Positions 1-6,787 of a stretch of 21,541 bases of DNA are shown here, piece after piece. This stretch comes from JBGPHT01 sp041484525 (GTDB lineage Bacteria; Acidobacteriota; Terriglobia; Bryobacterales; Bryobacteraceae): NCBI GenBank assembly GCA_041484525.1, contig JBGPHT010000132.1:1-21541 (forward strand). The letters run 5' to 3'. The notes beneath the pieces are model-generated. The model was given only the letters and a program-made list of their open reading frames with translations. It did no database searches and was not told the origin of the DNA. Position 1 is the first letter of the stretch, and the number at the start of each line of letters is the position of its first letter. A program made the translations under genes and the position numbers.

Positions 1-133
<133 letters not shown>

Positions 134-140
134 CGGCCAA

Positions 141-2315
141 TCATCTTTTCCGAAAAGCGATCACCGAAAGCGGTGGCAGCGTGACCGCGATGCTGTGTTT
201 CCGGTTGTGTTTCGGAATCGGCCGCGACGACACCATCCCGCCGTTCCCCATGTTCGACCCGCCGAACATTTCGGAATCGGTGTTCAGGACCTCTTCGTAG
301 AAACCCTCTTCCGGCACGCCGAACTCGTAGCCCTGGCGCGGCACGGGCGTGAAGTTGCAGCAGAACAGGAGCCAGTCGTTGGGGTCTTCGGCGCGCCGCA
401 GGAAGGCGATAATCGAGCTCTCCCAATCGTGGAAGTCCACCCATTCGAAGCCGCTGTAATGGAAATCGACCTGGTGCAGCGCCGGGCTTGCGCGATACAG
501 CCGGTTCAGCTCGCGCACCAGGGTTTGCAGCTTGCGGTGGCAATCGAATTCGAGCAGCTCCCAGCGGATGCCGGTGTTGTGATTCCACTCCTCGCGCTGC
601 CCGATCTCCTGGCCCATGAAGAGCAGCTTCTTGCCGGGATGGCCCCACATGTACGCGAGAAATGCGCGGACGTTAGCGAACTGACGCCATTCGTCGCCGG
701 GCATTCGATTGAGCAGCGAGCCTTTTCCGTGAACCACTTCATCGTGCGAAATGGGCAGCACGAAGTTCTCGTGAAACGCATAGAGCAGGCTGAACGTGAT
801 GTGGTTGTGGTGGAACTTGCGGAACACGGGATCGTTGCTGAAGTAGTCCAGCATGTCGTGCATCCACCCCATGTTCCACTTCATGGTGAAGCCGAGGCCG
901 TTCAGGTACACGGGCTTCGAGACACCCGCGAATGCCGTGGATTCCTCGGCCACGGTGAACGCGCCCGGCACCGTGTGGGCCAGCTCGTTGAAGCGGCGCA
1001 GGAAGTCGATGGCCTCCAGATTCTCATTGCCGCCGTACTGGTTGGGGATCCACTCGCCCGGCTGGCGCGAGTAGTCGAGGTAGAGCATGGAGGCGACAGC
1101 GTCCACCCGCAGGCCGTCGATGTGGTACTCCTTCAGCCAGAAGAGCGCGTTCGAAATGAGGAAGGCGCGCACCTCGTTGCGGCCGTAATTGAAAATCAGC
1201 GTGCCCCAATCGTGCTGCTCGCCCTTGCGCGGATCGGCATGTTCGTAGAGCGCGGTGCCGTCGAAGAATACCAGGCCGTGGGCATCTTTGGGAAAATGCG
1301 CGGGCACCCAATCCACGATCACACCGATTCCCGCGCGGTGGCACTCGTCGATCAGGTATTTGAAATCGTCGGGCGTGCCGAAGCGCGAAGTGGGCGCGAA
1401 GTAGCCGATCACCTGGTAGCCCCACGATCCGGAGAACGGGTACTCCATGATGGGCAGCAGCTCGATGTGCGTGTAGCCCATCTGCTTGACGTACTCGACC
1501 AGCTTCACGGCGAGCTCGCAGTATGTCAGCATCTGCCCTTGCGGTCCGCGCACCCAGGATTCGAGATGCACTTCGTAGATGGTGACGGGCGCTTTCAGCC
1601 AGTCGGTTTTAGCGCGCAGGTCGAGCCACTCGGAATCGCGCCATCGGTACTGGAAGGGGTCCCACACGACAGAGGCCGATTTGGGCGGCAGCTCGCAGTA
1701 GAAGGCGTAGGGGTCGGCCTTGAGCTGCTGGTATCCGGCGAAGCGGGAGCGGATGTTGTACTTGTACGACGTGCCCGCGCCGAGCCCCGGAATGAAAATC
1801 TCCCAGATTCCCCCGTTGCGGCGGCGCATGGGGTGGCGGCGGACGTCCCAATCATCGAACTCGCCGGTTACGGCGACGGTCTCGGCATTCGGCGCCCACA
1901 CGGCGAAGCGCACTCCGGCCGCGCCATCGGCATGCACCACGTGCGCGCCCAACGCGCGGTACGCTTCGTTCAGTGTGCCTTCGGTGTGCAGGTAGAGATC
2001 GGAGTCGGAGATCTGGGGGCCGAAGCGGTAGGGATCGTCGAGCTCGATCTCGCGGCCGTCCCACAGGCGCGCGCGAATGCGGTATGCGGACGGATCGCCT
2101 GCCAGAGCGGCGCAGAAAAATCCCTGTGCGTGCTGCTTCTCCATGGCGACTCGCTGATCGCCTGCGACCACCTCGGCCGATTCGGCCTGCGGCAGGAACG
2201 CGCGGACCTCCCAACGCGGCTGCCCGCTCTTCCTGCGGACGCTGTGTGGACCCAGAATGCGAAAGGCGTCGCCGTGGTAGCCGCCGACTATCGCTTCAAT
2301 TTCTTCCACCGTCAT
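141..2315 (-). CDS. glgB: 1,4-alpha-glucan branching enzyme
   Basis: Cytoplasmic GH13 branching enzyme of 724 residues; it makes alpha-1,6 branches in glycogen by cutting and re-attaching alpha-1,4 chains. The length is normal for the family. Domains in order: an N-terminal GlgB module (YHGDAFRILGPH near 13-24), a CBM48 fold around 105-200, the catalytic barrel, and an all-beta C-terminal domain. The catalytic residues are visible: the nucleophile D405 in DGLRVDAVAS, the acid E457/E458 in TVAEEST, and D525 in ISHDEVVHG. The ATG at 2315 is chosen because the N-terminal motif follows at the usual distance. There is no clear Shine-Dalgarno sequence. No other glycogen gene is adjacent. It is divergent from add with 19 bp between start codons, and a group II intron ends 7 bp past its stop. 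Confidence 0.96.
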   Translation of the reverse strand: MTVEEIEAIVGGYHGDAFRILGPHSVRRKSGQPRWEVRAFLPQAESAEVVAGDQRVAMEKQHAQGFFCAALAGDPSAYRIRARLWDGREIELDDPYRFGPQISDSDLYLHTEGTLNEAYRALGAHVVHADGAAGVRFAVWAPNAETVAVTGEFDDWDVRRHPMRRRNGGIWEIFIPGLGAGTSYKYNIRSRFAGYQQLKADPYAFYCELPPKSASVVWDPFQYRWRDSEWLDLRAKTDWLKAPVTIYEVHLESWVRGPQGQMLTYCELAVKLVEYVKQMGYTHIELLPIMEYPFSGSWGYQVIGYFAPTSRFGTPDDFKYLIDECHRAGIGVIVDWVPAHFPKDAHGLVFFDGTALYEHADPRKGEQHDWGTLIFNYGRNEVRAFLISNALFWLKEYHIDGLRVDAVASMLYLDYSRQPGEWIPNQYGGNENLEAIDFLRRFNELAHTVPGAFTVAEESTAFAGVSKPVYLNGLGFTMKWNMGWMHDMLDYFSNDPVFRKFHHNHITFSLLYAFHENFVLPISHDEVVHGKGSLLNRMPGDEWRQFANVRAFLAYMWGHPGKKLLFMGQEIGQREEWNHNTGIRWELLEFDCHRKLQTLVRELNRLYRASPALHQVDFHYSGFEWVDFHDWESSIIAFLRRAEDPNDWLLFCCNFTPVPRQGYEFGVPEEGFYEEVLNTDSEMFGGSNMGNGGMVSSRPIPKHNRKHSIAVTLPPLSVIAFRKR

Positions 2316-2321
2316 GAGAGG

Positions 2322-2328
2322 TTAATAC
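2322..2328. promoter_or_regulatory. candidate overlapping -10 elements, divergent glgB/add
   Basis: The 19 bp between the two start codons (2316-2334) hold TTAATAC. Read on the + strand, TAATAC lies 6 bp before the add ATG. Read on the - strand, TATTAA lies 6 bp before the glgB ATG. Both positions fit a -10 box for a leaderless or nearly leaderless transcript. No convincing -35 box was found inside either gene, so this rests only on the AT-rich hexamers and the lack of other space. Confidence 0.3.
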
Positions 2329-2334
2329 TCAAGT

Positions 2335-3267
2335 ATGGACGATTTCCTGCTGGAAATGCCCAAAGCCGAGCTGCACTTGCACCTGGAAGGTTCGGTGGAG
2401 CCCGCCACGCTGCATGAGCTGGACCCCGCGACGCCGGTGGAGGAGTTTCGCGCGCTCTACCGCTACACGGATTTCGACAGCTTCCTGAAGGCGTTCGGCG
2501 CCGTGGGAAAACGCCTGCGCGGTCCCGAGGATTACGCGCTCATCACGCGGCGGCTGCTCGAGCGCCTCGCGGGCGAGAACGTGCGTTACGCGGAGATCAT
2601 CATCGCCGCCGGCGTCGTGCTGTGGAAGGGGCAGGAGTTCGCGCCGATCTTCGACGCCGTTCGTGAGGCGGCCGCGGGTTCGTCTGTCGAAGTGCGCTGG
2701 ATTCTGGACGCCGTCCGCCAGTTCGGTTTGGAGCAGGCGATGCAAGTAGCTAGGTTGGCGGCGGAGCGGGTGGATCAGAGCGTGGTGGCGTTCGGTATCG
2801 GCGGCAGCGAAGAACGTGGTCCGGCGGAATGGTTCACCGAGGTGTTCGCATTCGCCAGGCACGCCGGCCTGCGGTTGACGGCACATGCGGGCGAAGGCAC
2901 GAGCGCGCGGTCGGTGTGGGCCGCGCTCGAACTGGGAGCGGAGCGGATTGGACATGGGATCTCGGCTGTGGACGATCCAGCGCTGTTGCGCCATCTGCGC
3001 GAGCGGCGCATTCCGCTCGAAGTGTGTATCACGAGCAACCTGGTAACGGGCGTGGTGCAGCGCCTGGAGGAGCATCCGGTGCGGCTGCTATATGACGCAG
3101 GCGTGCCGATTGTATTGAACACGGATGACCCGGCAATGTTCGGCTGCACGTTGGTAGGCGAGTACCGCCTCGCGGCGGAGGCTTTCGGGTTCAGCGAAGG
3201 GGAACTGCGGGAGATCGCGGAGAACGGGTTCCGGTACGCGTTCCGAGCGCAAACGCAGAGGCCATAG
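2335..3267 (+). CDS. add: adenosine deaminase family protein
   Basis: Zinc-dependent amidohydrolase of 310 residues, slightly short for adenosine deaminases (about 330-350). The family motifs are present in order: HLHLEGS (14-20) with two metal-binding His, HAGEG (H184, catalytic E187), IGHG (H207), and NTDDP (D264, D265). It removes the amino group from a purine, most simply adenosine to inosine, in the cytoplasm. Relatives with the same motifs act on adenine, or on aminodeoxyfutalosine in the alternative menaquinone pathway, so the substrate is not settled by sequence reading alone. If it is a true adenosine deaminase it would feed hypoxanthine toward the purine operon located further right on the other strand. 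It starts with ATG; a GAGAGG lies rather far upstream. A toxin-antitoxin pair follows after 20 bp. Confidence 0.85.
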   Translation: MDDFLLEMPKAELHLHLEGSVEPATLHELDPATPVEEFRALYRYTDFDSFLKAFGAVGKRLRGPEDYALITRRLLERLAGENVRYAEIIIAAGVVLWKGQEFAPIFDAVREAAAGSSVEVRWILDAVRQFGLEQAMQVARLAAERVDQSVVAFGIGGSEERGPAEWFTEVFAFARHAGLRLTAHAGEGTSARSVWAALELGAERIGHGISAVDDPALLRHLRERRIPLEVCITSNLVTGVVQRLEEHPVRLLYDAGVPIVLNTDDPAMFGCTLVGEYRLAAEAFGFSEGELREIAENGFRYAFRAQTQRP

Positions 3268-3287
3268 AATATCCATGGGAGATATCC

Positions 3288-3491
3288 GTGCGAAGTATCG
3301 CCTTGAAACTACCGGAAGAGCTACTGGTCGAAAGCGCCGAGTACATCCGGCTCGCGATCCGGCAGATGAACCGAAAGACCACTGCCCGTCCGCGTGCCGA
3401 GAGACTCGCCGAGGTTTCCAGGCGCGTCCGCGACGAAAGCATGCGTGTGAACGCCGAATTTGTCGCCATCGAGCAAGATCCGGATGCCTGA
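3288..3491 (+). CDS. ribbon-helix-helix type antitoxin, apparently shortened
   Basis: Protein of 67 residues starting MRSIALKLPEELL, a typical first strand and start of helix 1 of a ribbon-helix-helix DNA-binding antitoxin. This is followed directly by AEYIRLAIRQMNRKT, which resembles the second helix. The turn and the end of helix 1 that normally lie between (about 10-12 residues, including a SR-A-Y type helix start) seem to be missing. The C-terminal half is charged and would be the toxin-binding part. Start: GTG at 3288 with GGGAGA five bases upstream; TAGAAT at 3265-3270 may be its -10 element. It overlaps the downstream toxin gene by 8 bp, the usual arrangement for a type II pair. Whether it can still fold or bind DNA is doubtful. 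Confidence 0.65.
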   Translation: MRSIALKLPEELLVESAEYIRLAIRQMNRKTTARPRAERLAEVSRRVRDESMRVNAEFVAIEQDPDA

Positions 3492-3765
3492 TCGCGGAGA
3501 GATCTGGCTGGCGGAATTGAACGCGCCGCACGGAACCGAGTCCGGCGAAACCCGCATTCCCCTCACGACGAAACTCGTGAATGACGCGGAGCCTCTGCGG
3601 ATCCGCGTCTCGGCGGCGGGCCGCCTGGCTCGCAACTCCGACCTGCTGATGGATCAGTTCCGGGCTATCGACAATCGTCGCCCGGTGCGCGGGCCGCTCC
3701 TTCGCCTCCCCGCGTCCTTGATGAAACGCGTCGCCGCCGCTCTGCTGGAGTTAGTCGGTCCATGA
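3484..3765 (+). CDS. MazF/PemK-like toxin, apparently internally deleted
   Basis: Protein of 93 residues from the ATG at 3484, which sits inside the end of the antitoxin gene. The N-terminus MPDRGEIWLAELNAPHGTES-GETR is the first strand and loop of the MazF/PemK endoribonuclease fold. It is followed at once by IPLTTKLV and by DNRRPVRGPLLRLP, which match later parts of the family. The stretch usually found between TR and PLTT (RP-LVVSN plus a loop and a TVIV strand, roughly 20-25 residues) is absent although the frame is intact. Active members of the family are about 110 residues. The product therefore probably lacks a core strand and may be inactive as an mRNA interferase. The pairing with an RHH antitoxin supports the family call. 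Confidence 0.65.
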   Translation: MPDRGEIWLAELNAPHGTESGETRIPLTTKLVNDAEPLRIRVSAAGRLARNSDLLMDQFRAIDNRRPVRGPLLRLPASLMKRVAAALLELVGP

Positions 3766-3775
3766 CGGCCGAACA

Positions 3776-3800
3776 GAGCCGCGACCGTAAGGGAGCGGTC
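3776..3800 (+). repeat. short dispersed-repeat-like element with hairpin
   Basis: The 25 bases begin GAGCCGCGACCGTAAGGGAG. GACCG (3783-3787) can pair with CGGTC (3796-3800) around an 8-base loop. I associate this phrase with a repeat scattered between genes in Solibacter-type genomes; this is memory, not a search result, and only one copy is in this window. It lies between the toxin stop and aroA. Confidence 0.4.
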
Positions 3801-3808
3801 AGTCCGCG

Positions 3809-3814
3809 TACAAT
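3809..3814 (+). promoter_or_regulatory. candidate -10 box of aroA
   Basis: TACAAT ends 11 bases before the aroA ATG. The region is clearly AT-rich compared with its surroundings. No good -35 hexamer lies 16-18 bp upstream. Transcription would start only a few bases before the ATG. The same arrangement occurs before tmk. Confidence 0.35.
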
Positions 3815-3825
3815 AATAATTCTCC

Positions 3826-5118
3826 ATGCAAAAACGCATTTCCCCTGCCTCGGCCATTACCGGAACTATCTCACTCCCTGGCGACAAGTCCATCTCGCAT
3901 CGCTACGCCCTGATCGCCTCCATCGCCGAAGGCGAGACCCGCATCCGCAATTACTCGACGGGCGCAGATTGCCACTCCACGCTCGGGTGTGTCCGCGCCC
4001 TGGGAATCGAAGTGGAGGGCCATGGAACCGAGTTCACCATCCGCGGCCGCGGTCTCGACGGCCTCCGCGCTCCTTCCACCGATCTCGACGCCGGTAATTC
4101 GGGTTCGACTATCCGGATGCTCTCGGGCATCCTGGCGGCGCAGCCGTTCCGCAGCCGCATCTTCGGCGACGAATCGCTCTCGCGCCGCCCGATGCAGCGC
4201 ATCATGCAGCCGCTGGCGGAGATGGGCGCTCGCATCGCGGCGCGTGAGGGCAAGTTTCCGCCGCTAGAGATCGAAGGCACGAAGCTGGCGCCGATCGATT
4301 ACGTCCTGCCCGTGCCGAGCGCGCAGGTGAAGACGTGTGTACTCTTCGCCGGGCTGTTCGCGGAGGGCGAAACCTCCGTCACCGAGCCCGTGCGGTCGCG
4401 CGATCATACAGAGATTGCACTCCGCGAATTCGGCGCCGACCTGACCGTCGACCGGCGGAGGATCGCGTTGCACGGCCGCCCGGCGCTGACGGGCCGGGAG
4501 TTGACCGTGCCTTCTGATTTGTCCTCGGCCGCGTTCTTCATCGTGGCGGCCTTGCTGGCGCCCGGCTCGCACCTCGCGATCCGCGGCGTCGGTCTGAACC
4601 CGACCCGCTCCGCGCTACTCGACTTCCTGGTGGGAATGGGCGCGAAGATCTCGATCCCCACGCTCGAGAGTCAGAACGGCGAGCTCGTGGGGGACATCAC
4701 GGTCGAGCACTCCGCGCTACGCGGCGGCAGGATCGAGGGCGGCCTCACGGCCGCGTTGATTGACGAGATCCCCGTGCTCGCCGTGCTGGGCGCTGCTACC
4801 GAAAGCGGCCTCACGGTCAAGGACGCCGGAGAGCTGCGCATCAAGGAGACCGACCGCATCCGAACCGTCGTCGAGAACCTTCGCCTCATGGGGGTCGCGG
4901 CGGAGGAGCTGCCCGATGGTCTGGTGGTTCCGGGCCGCCAGAAGTTGCACGCAGCGGCGTTGAATTCGCATGGCGACCACCGCATCGCGATGGCGTTCGC
5001 GGTGGCGGCCCTTGGCGCCGATGGCGAATCCGCAATCGAAGGCGCTGAAGCCGCCTCGGTGTCGTTCCCGGAATTCTGGGATACGTTAGGGACGATTACG
5101 ACCCGCGCAGCTCGATAG
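3826..5118 (+). CDS. aroA: 3-phosphoshikimate 1-carboxyvinyltransferase (EPSP synthase)
   Basis: Cytoplasmic enzyme of the shikimate pathway; it transfers the enolpyruvyl group of PEP to shikimate-3-phosphate, giving EPSP for aromatic amino acid synthesis. It has 430 residues, the normal length. Motifs in order: LPGDKSISHR (K21, S22, R26), DAGNSGSTIRML (89-99), SLSRRPMQRI, SAQVKTCVLFAG, SRDHTE, PSDLSSAAFF, ALIDEIPVLAVL, RIKETDRIR and HGDHRIAMAFAVAAL. The GNSGST loop is closer to the class II (Bacillus/Staphylococcus-like) form than to the E. coli GNAGT loop; sensitivity to glyphosate cannot be judged from this. The ATG at 3826 directly precedes the conserved N-terminus and there is no Shine-Dalgarno sequence. 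Its last 23 bp overlap the convergent holB gene. Confidence 0.96.
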   Translation: MQKRISPASAITGTISLPGDKSISHRYALIASIAEGETRIRNYSTGADCHSTLGCVRALGIEVEGHGTEFTIRGRGLDGLRAPSTDLDAGNSGSTIRMLSGILAAQPFRSRIFGDESLSRRPMQRIMQPLAEMGARIAAREGKFPPLEIEGTKLAPIDYVLPVPSAQVKTCVLFAGLFAEGETSVTEPVRSRDHTEIALREFGADLTVDRRRIALHGRPALTGRELTVPSDLSSAAFFIVAALLAPGSHLAIRGVGLNPTRSALLDFLVGMGAKISIPTLESQNGELVGDITVEHSALRGGRIEGGLTAALIDEIPVLAVLGAATESGLTVKDAGELRIKETDRIRTVVENLRLMGVAAEELPDGLVVPGRQKLHAAALNSHGDHRIAMAFAVAALGADGESAIEGAEAASVSFPEFWDTLGTITTRAAR

Positions 5119-6124
5119 CGAACGAATCCAGCGCGATCGTTTTCTGAATATTGCGCCGCACCAGCTCCGCGATCTGGTCCACCTTGGCGACCGCCTTACG
5201 CAGCCAGACAAACTGCACCTTCGCGGCGAGCGTCTCCAACTCCCGGCGGATGTCCTGATTGCGGATGTCGGAGCCGCCGCCTTCGTGCAACACCAGCAGG
5301 TCGCGCAGTAGTTTGTACAGCACCTCTAAATACAGGTCGAGCTTCTCGCTCTTGCTCCGGCCGATGGTTTCGGATACCGGCACCCAGGACGCAAACGGCG
5401 CCGCGCCGGCAGCAACTTTCAGCAGCGCCAGCATGGCGCTGCGGCGCTTGTCGTACACCTCGATGTCGATCGAGGCGGCCAGGCCCGGACTGCCGGCGGC
5501 GAGCGAGGTCCGCCTCTCGGGCTGGTCGAGTCCGCGGGTGCGCACGAATTCCTGCATCTCCTCGCGCCCGAGCGGCGCGAAGAAGAACGGCACGGCGCGG
5601 GAGCGGATTGTCGGCAGAAGGTCGTAAGCGTTTTCGGCAGTCACTATGAGGATGAGGTGTGGCGGCGGCTCCTCGAGGGTCTTCAGCAGGGAGTTGGCCG
5701 CCTGCTCGTTGGCGCGGTCCACGTGGTCGATGAGGAAGATACGCCGGTTCCCTTTGTGCGGCAGAAACTGCGCGCGCTGTTTGATCAGGCGCGTCTGCGG
5801 AATCGAGATCTGGCGCAGCGGCCCGTCGGGCGCGAAGGTGACGAAATCGGGGTGGCTCGAGAACAACAGCGGATCTTCGTTGCGCTTTTCGGCGGGCCAC
5901 TTCTCGCGCCCCGCCACCGTCTGGATATTTTCCGGCAGGCTGAGATCGTCGCGCTCGATCAGCTCGCCGTGCCCCAGCAGCCGTGCGCCGAGCCTGCGTG
6001 CCAGCGTGGCTTTGCCCACTCCCTCGGGGCCGGCAAACAGCAGCGTCTGCGCCAGCCGGTCCTGCTCCACCATCTGTGCCAGCGCCTGAGTGACGTGGCG
6101 GTTGCCCCAGAACGAATCAAACAT
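5096..6124 (-). CDS. holB: DNA polymerase III delta' subunit
   Basis: AAA+-type clamp-loader subunit of 342 residues, part of the complex that loads the sliding clamp during replication. It has a P-loop-like GPEGVGKAT (32-40), FLIDHVDRANEQAANSLLKT followed by LEEPP, and a sensor-type IRSRAVPF. The usual zinc-binding cysteine cluster after the P-loop is not seen. The P-loop has Ala instead of Ser/Thr after GK, in line with delta' subunits that do not hydrolyse ATP. The frame stays open for another 460 bases upstream, across tmk. The start is placed at the ATG at 6124 because MFDSFWGN is the normal N-terminus and the ATG overlaps the tmk stop by 8 bp, a coupled arrangement also used elsewhere in this operon. 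The tmk-holB pairing is common in bacteria. Its 3' end overlaps aroA. Confidence 0.93.
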   Translation of the reverse strand: MFDSFWGNRHVTQALAQMVEQDRLAQTLLFAGPEGVGKATLARRLGARLLGHGELIERDDLSLPENIQTVAGREKWPAEKRNEDPLLFSSHPDFVTFAPDGPLRQISIPQTRLIKQRAQFLPHKGNRRIFLIDHVDRANEQAANSLLKTLEEPPPHLILIVTAENAYDLLPTIRSRAVPFFFAPLGREEMQEFVRTRGLDQPERRTSLAAGSPGLAASIDIEVYDKRRSAMLALLKVAAGAAPFASWVPVSETIGRSKSEKLDLYLEVLYKLLRDLLVLHEGGGSDIRNQDIRRELETLAAKVQFVWLRKAVAKVDQIAELVRRNIQKTIALDSFAIELRGS

Positions 6125-6755
6125 ACGTGCTCGCGATCTCCCAGACAGCGCGCTCGATGGCGTCGATGTCGGACCTGCCATCCACCAGCTTGACCCGCTC
6201 CGGCTCGCGCGCGGCCAGCGCGTGGTAGGCCTGGTAAACGCGGCGATGAAAATCGAGCGACTGCTCGTCCATGCGAGTTTCGCAGTGCGGCTCGGCGGCG
6301 TTGCGCGCGTGCGCCCGCGCCAGGCTGGTTTCGGCGTCGATATCCACCAGTAGCGTGAGGTCGGGCTTGAGCCCCCGGCAGGCGATCCGGTCGAGCGACA
6401 TGACGTTCTCCGCTCCCAGCCCGCGCCCGCAGCCCTGGTAGACGAGTGAGGAATCCGTGAAGCGGTCGGCCAGGACGATCTCGCCGCGCTCGAGAGCGGG
6501 CAGGATCCACTCATCCACGTTTTGCGCGCGCGACGCGAAGTAGAGCAGCAGCTCGGCGCTGGGGCAGAGTTCCTGGTTGGCCGCATCCAGCAGGATGCGC
6601 CGGATCTTCAAGCCGATGGCCGTCCCGCCGGGCTCCGCCGTCTCGAGGACGGTGCGCCCCAAGCCGCGCAGCCGCGCCGCCAGCCGGTGCATCTGGGTGG
6701 TCTTGCCGGAACCATCCATACCCTCGAAAGTGATAAAGCGACCGCGGGTCGACAT
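6117..6755 (-). CDS. tmk: thymidylate kinase
   Basis: Cytoplasmic kinase of 212 residues that phosphorylates dTMP to dTDP with ATP, needed for dTTP supply. The P-loop GMDGSGKTT is at 12-20, the nucleotide-base DRF motif is at 97-99 within LADRFTDSSLVYQG, and a TRMDEQSLDFHRRVYQAY segment follows the lid region. Length is normal. The ATG at 6755 has no Shine-Dalgarno sequence; TACAAT lies 11 bases upstream. It follows the last purine-catabolism gene by 32 bp on the same strand and overlaps holB by 8 bp, so it may be transcribed both from its own promoter and by read-through from the catabolic operon. Confidence 0.95.
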   Translation of the reverse strand: MSTRGRFITFEGMDGSGKTTQMHRLAARLRGLGRTVLETAEPGGTAIGLKIRRILLDAANQELCPSAELLLYFASRAQNVDEWILPALERGEIVLADRFTDSSLVYQGCGRGLGAENVMSLDRIACRGLKPDLTLLVDIDAETSLARAHARNAAEPHCETRMDEQSLDFHRRVYQAYHALAAREPERVKLVDGRSDIDAIERAVWEIASTYV

Positions 6756-6766
6756 GAGGAAATATC

Positions 6767-6772
6767 ATTGTA
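6767..6772 (-). promoter_or_regulatory. candidate -10 box of tmk-holB
   Basis: TACAAT on the - strand, 11 bases before the tmk ATG, inside the 32-bp gap after the ureidoglycolate amidohydrolase gene. The sequence and spacing match the element before aroA. No clear -35 box was found. Confidence 0.35.
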
Positions 6773-6787
6773 GCCTTCGCGACGCCT

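Noticed and set aside
3275..3520. 81-codon frame starting with ATG at 3275
   Set aside because: It is a shifted-frame shadow of the antitoxin gene; the GTG at 3288 gives the RHH sequence and has a properly placed ribosome site.
6125..6586. Upstream extension of the holB frame
   Set aside because: It lies across tmk in another frame and its translation is Ser/Arg/Thr-rich shadow sequence; the real N-terminus MFDSFWGN begins at 6124.
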